Shown: piece by piece, positions 1 to 5,412 of the stretch | Layout: every line of letters begins with the position of its first letter | Position numbering within the stretch: the stretch's first letter is position 1 | Assembly: GCA_001595885.1 (NCBI GenBank) | Contig: LSSH01000102.1 | Location: forward strand, 1-10,167 | Direction: 5' to 3' | Origin: Candidatus Proteinoplasmatales archaeon SG8-5 | GTDB taxonomy: Archaea > Thermoplasmatota > Thermoplasmata > SG8-5 | DNA: 10,167 nt | Translations under genes and position numbers: made by a program | Notes under the pieces: model-generated | The model's database searches: none | Told to the model about the DNA's origin: nothing | Seen by the model: the letters and a program-made list of their open reading frames with translations, nothing else

Positions 1-326
1 TGATGGTGGAGGACGGGCACATACCGGTCGAGCTCAAGACTGGCAGGGTGCCCAGGGGCCCCCTGTTCTCCCACATCCTGCAGGTGGCCGCCTATTGCGT
101 GCTCCTCGAGGAGGAGTTCGGGACCCCGCCGCCGCACGGCATAATCAGATATGGCCAGGTAGAGAACGAGATCGAGTATGACGAGGGCCTGAAGGAACTG
201 GTGCTGAACAAGCTCGCCGAGATGCGCGAGCTGCGGAGGACGGAGAAGGTGCACAGGAACCACAACAAGCCGGGCAAGTGCAGGAGCTGCTCCAGAAGGG
301 ACATTTGCCCAGAAAGGCTCGCATGA
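1..326 (+). CDS. Cas4-like PD-(D/E)XK nuclease, 3' part only
   Basis: The 5' end lies outside the window; the Met at base 3 is probably internal, because the acidic motif II expected just before it is missing. Numbering from that Met, motif III is seen as V-E-L-K-T-G (E10, K12), followed by the RecB/Cas4 motif QVAAY (Q27-Y31). Near the C terminus is C93-x2-C96-x5-C102, the three-Cys cluster that, with an upstream Cys, holds a [4Fe-4S] cluster in Cas4 and related nucleases. Such proteins are metal-dependent DNA exonucleases. No CRISPR repeat or other cas gene is visible, so this may be a stand-alone Cas4-like or Dna2/RecB-like repair nuclease rather than an adaptation protein. The next gene has its own promoter 14 bases after the stop. 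Family assignment is firm; the cellular role is open. Confidence 0.82.
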   Translation, partial: MVEDGHIPVELKTGRVPRGPLFSHILQVAAYCVLLEEEFGTPPPHGIIRYGQVENEIEYDEGLKELVLNKLAEMRELRRTEKVHRNHNKPGKCRSCSRRDICPERLA

Positions 327-340
327 TTTCGGAGACAAGG

Positions 341-348
341 TTATAAAT
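341..348 (+). promoter_or_regulatory. TATA box of the CPBP protease gene (leaderless)
   Basis: TTATAAAT is centred about 26 bases before the ATG at 371. An archaeal TATA box is normally 25-27 bases upstream of the transcription start, so transcription should begin at or within a base or two of the ATG. No Shine-Dalgarno sequence precedes the start, which fits a leaderless mRNA. Confidence 0.7.
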
Positions 349-370
349 CGAGTCGGCCATTACTTCGGGC

Positions 371-1582
371 ATGGACGGTTATCAGCCCGGTCAAGAATTG
401 GGGCCCCCACGGAAGGAGCCCGAGCCCTTCAAGGAAATGTTATACGTGATGAAGGCCGCGCTTTGGAGCACCAGCGCCATTAGTTATCTGGTCCTGCTCG
501 TTCTATCGGTCGCCTTCCTCTTTGCCCTCACTCCGGACATACAGAACTGGATCTCAACGCCGCTGCCCAACGGGGTCATGCACGAGGAGGTGCTGTTCAT
601 TATCTTTCCCCTACCGATGAAATTCGCGGAGCTCGATGGGATGGCGTTCCAGGCCTGGCACATCGTCGTGCTTGGAATTTTTGCACTCTGTTTCTTCTAC
701 GGCCTGTACAGGATGCTTGGGCCCATGCTGGAGAACAGGAAGGCCGCCGAGGATTCCCTGGTCAACCCGGACAGGGCCGGAACGGGCATTCAAACCGTGG
801 CAAAGCTGTTCTTTGCGGTGACCTTCTTCAGCTTCCTCTACTTCGTGTTTCTCGAGGGCGGCGGGGTGTCGCCCGACACACCGGCCTTCGACCAGATGTC
901 CACCAACGAGCTGTTGTACAGGCTCTTCAGCGCCTCTGTCTGGGAGGAGATCGTGTCCAGATCGTTGCTCATCGGATTTCCCCTTATGCTCTTCGCGGCG
1001 GCGCTCAAATGGGACCGCCCGTACACGAAGTTCCTGTTGGGTGGCGGGATGAGGTTGAACACCTTGACCATCTGGCTCATCATCATATCGTCCGTGGTCT
1101 TCGCTCTGGCGCACGTGGGTTCCTGGGACTTCTGGAAGGTACCTCAGGTGCTGGTCAGCGGGATGGCGCTGGGTTTTGCCTTCGTCAGGTTCGGCCTCTA
1201 TGCATCGGTCCTTCTTCATTTCTCCATTAATTTCGTGACCAGCTGGGTGTACGAGTTCGCTTCGGGCAACGAAGCCGTGGAGGTGCTGCTGGGGATGGTC
1301 GTGCTCCTCTGGATAATTGCGGGCTCGTACTTCTTCATTGACTTTACCTTAAAGTTCGGGAAGAAGCTGCTGGGCATTGACAGGACGGCGAGAAAGGTTC
1401 CAGAGGAGAACCGGCATATACCGGTGGAATCCCGGACCCCGGGCGGGTTCGTGTGCCCCCACTGCGGTAACTACAGCGCAAGGTACGGGAACGGTGTCCT
1501 GACATGCCTGAGATGCAATAGGCCGTATTCCGATGAAGAGAAAATCGAGAACGATAAGATAGACCTGGAAAAACAATTATAA
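371..1582 (+). CDS. CPBP (CAAX/Abi) intramembrane metalloprotease with C-terminal zinc ribbon
   Basis: 403 residues. Several hydrophobic membrane segments run from about residue 30 to 330. The three CPBP/Rce1 motifs are present: E192-E193-x3-R197, F244-x3-H248, and H283-F-x2-N287. These are the glutamates, histidines and asparagine of the glutamate-type intramembrane protease site. A soluble tail holds C362-x2-C365 and C379-x2-C382, a small zinc ribbon. CPBP proteins cleave prenylated or other membrane substrates or act in peptide immunity; the substrate here cannot be inferred. The ribbon may bind a partner or nucleic acid, which is inference. The gene is monocistronic, with its own TATA box and a convergent neighbour. 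The start is chosen because the ATG lies at the predicted transcription start. Confidence 0.88.
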   Translation: MDGYQPGQELGPPRKEPEPFKEMLYVMKAALWSTSAISYLVLLVLSVAFLFALTPDIQNWISTPLPNGVMHEEVLFIIFPLPMKFAELDGMAFQAWHIVVLGIFALCFFYGLYRMLGPMLENRKAAEDSLVNPDRAGTGIQTVAKLFFAVTFFSFLYFVFLEGGGVSPDTPAFDQMSTNELLYRLFSASVWEEIVSRSLLIGFPLMLFAAALKWDRPYTKFLLGGGMRLNTLTIWLIIISSVVFALAHVGSWDFWKVPQVLVSGMALGFAFVRFGLYASVLLHFSINFVTSWVYEFASGNEAVEVLLGMVVLLWIIAGSYFFIDFTLKFGKKLLGIDRTARKVPEENRHIPVESRTPGGFVCPHCGNYSARYGNGVLTCLRCNRPYSDEEKIENDKIDLEKQL

Positions 1583-1612
1583 CTCTAAAAATATAAATAA
1601 AAATAAAAGAAT

Positions 1613-1632
1613 GAGATAGGCACGCCTATCTC
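1613..1632. terminator. Hairpin between convergent genes, probable terminator
   Basis: GAGATAGG (1613-1620) and CCTATCTC (1625-1632) form an 8-bp stem with a CACG loop. The stop codon of the minus-strand small gene (1626-1628) lies inside it. Read on the minus strand it is followed by a long T-rich run (complement of 1584-1611), the archaeal termination signal. On the plus strand the downstream sequence is only pyrimidine-rich, so it probably serves the minus gene mainly. Confidence 0.5.
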
Positions 1633-1847
1633 TTCTTCATTATCTTCATCCAGCCGCCGCTCTCGTAGACCTGAAGTCTCCTCTTTCCGAGTGTGTCAGT
1701 GAATTCGTCCCAGTCAATGATCTCCAATCGGGGGTTCTTTCCCTTGGTGAACTGCACGCCCTTCGTTCCCTTCACACGACCCGGTTTCAAGCCCTTTCTC
1801 TTGGCTATCTGGATTGCCTTATCGACGCTTATCGGTTCCATTACCAT
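1626..1847 (-). CDS. Small basic protein of unknown function (73 aa)
   Basis: I do not recognise a named family. The start at 1847 is chosen because GGAGG (complement of 1855-1859) sits 7 bases upstream; a GTG at 1874 would place that ribosome site inside the coding region. The protein is soluble and rich in Lys and Arg. A predicted N-terminal helix (about residues 6-18) is followed by G-R-V-K-G-T-K-G-V-Q-F, a strand with L-E-I-I-D-W-D, and a C-terminal Y-E-S-G-G-W-M-K-I-M. Conserved-looking Gly, Trp and basic residues suggest a real small protein, perhaps nucleic-acid binding (inference). It has its own TATA-like element near 1930-1938, giving a leader of about 60 bases. That leader carries a short inverted repeat and a doubled GCCAGAC. 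Confidence 0.68.
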   Translation of the reverse strand: MVMEPISVDKAIQIAKRKGLKPGRVKGTKGVQFTKGKNPRLEIIDWDEFTDTLGKRRLQVYESGGWMKIMKKR

Positions 1848-1881
1848 ATCATTTCCTCCACTATTTTGGATCACCCAATTG

Positions 1882-1913
1882 ACTGGCCATTATAGCCAGA
1901 CTTGAGCCAGACC
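1882..1913 (-). promoter_or_regulatory. Leader repeats upstream of the small gene
   Basis: The plus strand shows CTGGC and GCCAG separated by seven bases, and GCCAGAC repeated directly with four bases between copies. These lie between the TATA-like element and the ribosome site of the 73-residue gene, where an operator or leader hairpin could act. Another GACTGGC occurs near 1949, on the far side of the TATA element. The evidence is only the repetition. Confidence 0.3.
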
Positions 1914-1929
1914 TATATGGCTGCGGAGT

Positions 1930-1938
1930 GTATATAAG
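1930..1938 (-). promoter_or_regulatory. TATA box of the small gene
   Basis: The minus strand reads CTTATATACA, a good archaeal TATA element. Transcription would begin near 1908, giving a leader of about 60 bases before the start at 1847. Unlike other promoters in this window, it is paired with a true GGAGG ribosome site. Confidence 0.5.
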
Positions 1939-1989
1939 TTTTTTGTATGACTGGCTACCTTTTTGATGTTAAAATGTAAACCTTATGTC

Positions 1990-2009
1990 AATGAAAATGA
2001 AATAAAAAC
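1990..2009 (-). terminator. T-rich terminator after the tRNA
   Basis: Four bases after the tRNA discriminator base, the minus strand becomes a run of T-rich sequence beginning GTTTTTATTTC. This is the typical intrinsic stop signal after archaeal tRNA genes. No hairpin is needed. Confidence 0.5.
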
Positions 2010-2026
2010 GAATGCAGGGAACCGGA

Positions 2027-2163
2027 ATTTCGCGAAGAGCTAGCATCACGATGAACGGGTTCATCGTGGACCGGCTCGAAAGGGGTTGCTTGGATGCGTT
2101 ACTCCTTTCGGCACGGTCTCAGCCAGCTTTGCCAGCGTTACTGTTTCAGTCGCTGGCCTTCGG
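2027..2163 (-). other. T-loop tRNA intron (position 59/60), 137 nt
   Basis: The junction folds into a canonical bulge-helix-bulge. The outer helix is the T-stem GCCGG/CCGGT. A 3-base bulge A-T-T lies at 2028-2026. The central 4-bp helix is TTCG (2169-2166) with CGAA (2032-2029). A 3-base bulge A-A-C lies at 2165-2163, and the inner helix is CGAAG (2162-2158) with CTTCG (2037-2033). Cutting after the second base of each bulge, as archaeal tRNA endonuclease does, restores a 7-base T-loop. Inside the intron are an 11-bp hairpin (2157-2131), a 7-bp stem AGCTGGC/GCTAGCT (2128-2122 with 2044-2038), a long hairpin at 2118-2069, and a perfect 9-bp hairpin at 2068-2047. Confidence 0.88.
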
Positions 2164-2209
2164 TTCGAACCGGCGAACCACTAAGGACTAGACCCTGAAT
2201 CTAGCGCCG

Positions 2210-2307
2210 TGAGCCTTTGTGTGCAATTGTTATTGACCGACTCACGGCTTAGTCGCAGCCAGATATGGTTGTTCCTAGCGCCGTTTGGCCAACAACCGCA
2301 CGCAGAT
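2210..2307 (-). other. D-loop tRNA intron, about 98 nt
   Basis: Sequence between ..GGTCAA(A) and (C)GGC must be removed to rebuild the D-arm. The ends could shift by one base, but the length stays 98. Close to the junction, TGCGTGCGGTTGTTG (2304-2290) pairs with TAACAATTGCACACA (2232-2218) in a 15-position helix with one mismatch and three G-U pairs. Outside it, GGTC (2313-2310) can pair with GGCT (2215-2212) using two G-U pairs. This leaves 3-base bulges at 2309-2307 and 2211-2209, a relaxed bulge-helix-bulge. The intron also holds a GCCGTGAG/CTCACGGC pair and a second copy of the 9-mer CTAGCGCCG (plus strand, 2275-2283) found at the exon 2 boundary (2201-2209). Confidence 0.75.
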
Positions 2308-2326
2308 TTGACCAGGCTTGGCTATC

Positions 2327-2371
2327 CCTGCATTTGAATGTGAATACGCATATTTCCTGGTCAAATGCAGG
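2327..2371. repeat. Inverted repeats over the tRNA promoter, mirroring tRNA sequence
   Basis: On the plus strand, TCAAATGCAGG (2361-2371) is the exact inverse of CCTGCATTTGA (2327-2337), which includes the tRNA 5' end. The overlapping CCTGGTCAAAT (2356-2366) is the exact inverse of ATTTGACCAGG (2306-2316), the D-loop at the intron boundary. A 16-bp upstream segment thus matches two parts of exon 1 in reverse. The tRNA TATA-like element lies between the arms of the first pair. Confidence 0.6.
2348..2356 (-). promoter_or_regulatory. TATA-like element of the tRNA-Leu gene
   Basis: The minus strand reads GGAAATATGC about 20-25 bases before the tRNA 5' end at 2331. The position is right for starting transcription at or just before the mature 5' end; the match to a strong TATA box is moderate. 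Confidence 0.4.
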
Positions 2372-2420
2372 TCCGCCGAATCGCAGTCGTTTTAATAAGA
2401 TTTCACGATTCGGCCAGACC

Positions 2421-2491
2421 GACGATTGCGCATGTAGTAGATAAAGGAGGAGCAATCGTCATAGTAATAAATCCTTTTCTGTGGATTGCTC
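2421..2491 (-). promoter_or_regulatory. Competing hairpins at the end of tldE
   Basis: In the minus-strand RNA, GAGCAATC (2491-2484, overlapping the tldE stop) can pair with GATTGCTC (2457-2450). The same central segment, GACGATTGC (2460-2452), can instead pair over 9 bp with GCAATCGTC (2429-2421). The two hairpins exclude each other. They may form a terminator or 3'-end processing structure for the tldD-tldE transcript. No strong T-run follows the second hairpin. Confidence 0.35.
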
Positions 2492-3830
2492 ACTGCGTAC
2501 TCTTCGTAATGTTCACGCCCTCGACCAGGACGTGCGGTGTGAAGACCGGCGTGGTGACCTCCCACCAGTGTATCTGCTTGACGTCGTTGCCCACGGCCTT
2601 GACCTTCCTCATCAGGTCCACCATGTTCTCAGAGATACGGATGTCCTTGACACTGCCGACTATCCGGCCGTCCTTTATCCTGAATATCGCGTCCCTGGGG
2701 ATGGTGGAGAAATCACCGGTCTGGTAGTTCTGGAAGCGCGTGTACCACACGTTCGTCACGTAGTAGCCGTCCTTGACCTGGGAGATCAGCTCTTCCTTGC
2801 CCTGGTCCCCTGGCGCCAGATGAACGGACCATGAGTAGGGGAACACCAAACCGGCGTTGCCAGTGGTCTCGGTCCCGAACTGCTTTGCCGTGCTGGTGTT
2901 GTGCAGGTAACCCTTCAGCTTGCCGTTCTCGATTATCGGGGTCCTCCTCGTTGGTACGCCCTCGCTGTCGAAGGGCGGGGTGTTGAGTGAGCTAGCGTGC
3001 GTTCCGTCGTCGGCAAGGCTCACGACCGGACTTGCCACGTCCTTTCCGACCATGTCCTTGAGGAAGGAAAAGCCGGCGTCCACGTATCCGGCCGATGATG
3101 ACGATGCCACCCTCTCCAGTATGTTCGCGAATGGCATGGGCGAGAACAGCACGTCGAACTTGCCCTCCTCACCTATTGCGGGGTTTTGCGAGCGCGCGGC
3201 CAGCTCTCCGGCCTCCTTACCGGCCGTACCAGGGTCGAAGTCGTCCAGGTTCACCACCGATTGGACCATGTGCCCCGAACCTTCGTTTGCCGCCATCGCC
3301 CTGATGGATATCTCGATGTCCGCGCTCGAATAATCGCCCGAGGGCCCGGTGGATGAGCATAGGTATTGGTTGCCGGCGGAAGTGTATAGCACGCCGGCTA
3401 CCCTCTTCGCTCCTGCATCCAGTGCGGATGAGATGGCGTCGTCAACATATCCGTACAGCTCGTCCAGGAGCTGAGGTATGCGTTGGTCCGGTGCCGATGG
3501 GCGGTAGTCGAAGCTGCCGCCGGCGAGACCCTTATAGTTCTGGCTCTCCTCCATGACCTTTGACATGTTAAGGAGGTCCTGGAGCGTGTCGTCCGTGGTG
3601 GAGAAATCGCTGATGTCGGTGGCCACCACCCTCCGTTCCTTCACGAGGAAGATGCCTGCGACCTTCTGGGCCCAGAACTTCGAGGCGGTGATGCTGTTGT
3701 TTGCGAAACGGACCTGCTTGACGTTGCTCGTCATAAGGGTGCATATGACGTCGTCCGCTCCCATCTCCAGAGCCTTGGTGACTATCTTGCCGGGCAGCTC
3801 GATGTCGAGAATCTCGGACCACGAGCTCAT
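2490..3830 (-). CDS. tldE: TldE/PmbA-family protein, partner of TldD
   Basis: 446 residues, close to the roughly 450 of bacterial TldE/PmbA. The C-terminal half carries the family's Gly-rich strands and the L-H-N-T-S-T-A-K region, matching the L-H-N-R segment of its TldD partner. The HEXXXH zinc motif of TldD is absent, as expected: TldE is the non-catalytic half that builds the peptide tunnel of the heterodimeric TldD/E metalloprotease. The start at 3830 is chosen because ATGA overlaps the tldD stop, giving translational coupling, with a GGGGGTGA ribosome-site-like stretch just upstream. The reading frame stays open further upstream, but that part overlaps tldD and is not credible. In bacteria TldD/E cleaves unfolded or modified peptides such as microcin B17 precursors; archaeal substrates are poorly known. 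Cytoplasmic. Confidence 0.93.
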   Translation of the reverse strand: MSSWSEILDIELPGKIVTKALEMGADDVICTLMTSNVKQVRFANNSITASKFWAQKVAGIFLVKERRVVATDISDFSTTDDTLQDLLNMSKVMEESQNYKGLAGGSFDYRPSAPDQRIPQLLDELYGYVDDAISSALDAGAKRVAGVLYTSAGNQYLCSSTGPSGDYSSADIEISIRAMAANEGSGHMVQSVVNLDDFDPGTAGKEAGELAARSQNPAIGEEGKFDVLFSPMPFANILERVASSSSAGYVDAGFSFLKDMVGKDVASPVVSLADDGTHASSLNTPPFDSEGVPTRRTPIIENGKLKGYLHNTSTAKQFGTETTGNAGLVFPYSWSVHLAPGDQGKEELISQVKDGYYVTNVWYTRFQNYQTGDFSTIPRDAIFRIKDGRIVGSVKDIRISENMVDLMRKVKAVGNDVKQIHWWEVTTPVFTPHVLVEGVNITKSTQ

Positions 3831-5263
3831 TGGCTCACCCCCAACCTTACGTCCCTCAGGCGAATGCTGGGGCCCCCGGTGTAAACGGGAACGCCCTGGC
3901 CTGGTTCGCCCTTGCCGCAGGTCGCCGATGTGAAGTCCAGATCGTTGGCCACGGCGTCGATTGCCGCCCAGAACGCGGGTGTGGTCATCTCCAGGATAGG
4001 GGCCTTCACCGGGCCCTTCATCTCGCCGTTCTCGATGAGGTAGGCCTCCCTGCCTATGTACCGCTGGTTGAACCGTTTGTCGTCTATGTTCCACTCCATG
4101 AAGTTGTTCATGTAGACGCCCAGCTTGACGCCCTCGAAGAGCTCCTCCTTGCTGCGGTCGCCGGGCTCGACGAAGGTGTTCGACATCCTGACTATTGGCT
4201 CGCGGTTGAAGTTGTCTGCCCGGGCAGCGGCGTTGCTCTGGCCGATGCCCATCTCCACGGCGGTCTCCCGGTTGTGCAGGAACTCGTTGATGACGCCGTT
4301 CTTGATGAGGACCTTAGGCCTGGCCTTCACGCCCTCGTCGTCGTAAAGGTAATAACCGTAGGAATTCTCGATAGTGGGGTCGTCGATTACCGTCGCCACC
4401 TCACTGCCTATCCTGGTGCCCAGCATCCCCTGGTCGATGAATGACTCGCCTGCCTGGGCCGCCTCTCTCCCGGCGATTCGGTCGGCCTCGTACGGGTGCC
4501 CGCAGCTCTCGTGGGCCGCGATGCCCACGACCTCAGGACCGAGTAGCAGGTCTATCTTCCCCGTCGGGGGCTTGACCCCGTGCTTCATGTTATCGTACGT
4601 GACCTTGATCTCGCGGCCTATCTCATCTGCCAGTCTTACGGGGTCAGCCCACTCCCAGCCCATGGAGACGCCCTTCTGGAGCATGGCCTGTGACACCATT
4701 CCGCCCTCCATGATGGTGGGTATGAGGAACATGCCCACCCTGGGTATGTGGGAGCCTATCCGCGAGCCGTCCGAGTTCGCGTAGTACTTGGTCCTCTCCT
4801 CGGCGTACACCTGGAGAAAGCGGCTGGCCATCGGTGCCGTGTCCACCATCGCCCTGTCGATGTGCTTGAGCACGTCCATCATCTCCTCGGGTCCAGCGTC
4901 CCCGACGCGCTTCTTCTGGTCGACCTCGTACTCTGCGACGTGGGCCTCCTCGGACGAAAGTTCGATGGGCACCTTGGTCAGACCCGACGCGGCCTTTGCC
5001 ATGCGGACCGCAGCCTCGGCACATTCGAAGGTGTTCATCCCTGCCAACTGGTCCGTCGAGGCAAAGCCCAGGCTTCCGTTCACCAAGACGCGGATGCTCA
5101 TCCCCGCCGTCCTCTCGAAGCCTGATATCTCCGGGTTGCCGTTCTTCATTACCAGGCTGCTCGCCTTGACAACCTCGAGCCTGGCCTCTGCGTAATGCGC
5201 TCCCGAATCCAAGGCCTTGTTCATTGCCTTCTCGGCCAATTCCCTGTCTATATCAATGCTCAT
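3827..5263 (-). CDS. tldD: TldD, catalytic subunit of TldD/TldE zinc protease
   Basis: 478 residues, matching the usual length of about 480. The catalytic signature H251-E-S-C-G-H256 fits the HEXXXH zinc motif of the family, followed by the typical P-Y-E-A-D-R-I. Further on are L-H-N-R-E-T-A and N-A-A-A-R-A-D-N-F-N-R-E-P, part of the conserved substrate tunnel. The N-terminal domain (about 1-200) has the usual alpha/beta fold, with G-F-E-R-T-A-G-M-S-I-R-V. The start at 5263 has a G-rich stretch (complement of 5271-5276) 7 bases upstream. TldD degrades small unstructured peptides inside the cell together with TldE, encoded directly downstream with an ATGA overlap. A TATA-like ATAAGTATG near 5305-5313 would give a leader of about 20 bases. 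Confidence 0.95.
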   Translation of the reverse strand: MSIDIDRELAEKAMNKALDSGAHYAEARLEVVKASSLVMKNGNPEISGFERTAGMSIRVLVNGSLGFASTDQLAGMNTFECAEAAVRMAKAASGLTKVPIELSSEEAHVAEYEVDQKKRVGDAGPEEMMDVLKHIDRAMVDTAPMASRFLQVYAEERTKYYANSDGSRIGSHIPRVGMFLIPTIMEGGMVSQAMLQKGVSMGWEWADPVRLADEIGREIKVTYDNMKHGVKPPTGKIDLLLGPEVVGIAAHESCGHPYEADRIAGREAAQAGESFIDQGMLGTRIGSEVATVIDDPTIENSYGYYLYDDEGVKARPKVLIKNGVINEFLHNRETAVEMGIGQSNAAARADNFNREPIVRMSNTFVEPGDRSKEELFEGVKLGVYMNNFMEWNIDDKRFNQRYIGREAYLIENGEMKGPVKAPILEMTTPAFWAAIDAVANDLDFTSATCGKGEPGQGVPVYTGGPSIRLRDVRLGVSQ

Positions 5264-5304
5264 TCTCGTGCCCCCCTTAAGGTTAAAAGGAGTATCGAAT
5301 CCGC

Positions 5305-5313
5305 ATACTTATC
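5305..5313 (-). promoter_or_regulatory. Possible TATA box of tldD-tldE
   Basis: The minus strand reads GATAAGTATGC. Transcription would begin near 5283, about 20 bases before the TldD start, leaving room for its G-rich ribosome site. The remaining 150-bp gap (5264-5412) holds a short CCCG/CGGG hairpin and a wide-spaced ATGGAGA/TCTCCAT pair, with nothing else clear. Confidence 0.35.
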
Positions 5314-5412
5314 GTTTACCTCATGATGGAGATTCGTGATGAAATACCCGCACGGGACCGGCACCACCAGTTAACCGAGCGGACCAACTCTCCATAAGTA
5401 TTCAACCTCTGT

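Larger units (their letters stand above)
2013..2331 (-). tRNA. tRNA-Leu (anticodon CAG) interrupted by two introns
   Basis: The acceptor stem GCAGGGA (2331-2325) pairs perfectly with TCCCTGC (2020-2014), followed by discriminator A at 2013, as in tRNA-Leu. U8 is present, the D-stem is GCC (2322-2320) with GGC (2208-2206), and the D-loop contains the G18-G19 pair. The anticodon stem CTAGA/TCTAG encloses TTCAGGG, giving anticodon CAG, with no intron at 37/38. A 13-base variable arm marks a class II tRNA. The T-stem GCCGG (2174-2170) pairs with CCGGT (2025-2021) and the spliced T-loop is TTCGAAT. Exons are 2331-2308 or -2307, then 2209 or 2208-2164, then 2026-2013, about 84 nt in all. CCA is not encoded. 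All parts fit only if a D-loop and a T-loop intron are removed, so the gene spans 319 bp. Ordinary tRNA scanners may miss it. Confidence 0.9.

Noticed and set aside
2013..2331. RNase P RNA, SRP RNA or riboswitch as explanation of the structured region
   Set aside because: None of the conserved core motifs was found, while tRNA-Leu exons with a BHB junction explain the sequence exactly.
2443..2470. AAAGGAGG on the plus strand as a ribosome site
   Set aside because: No suitably spaced start codon with a convincing frame follows.
2490..4094. 534-codon version of TldE
   Set aside because: The extra N-terminal part lies wholly inside tldD in another frame; the ATGA-coupled start at 3830 fits the family length.
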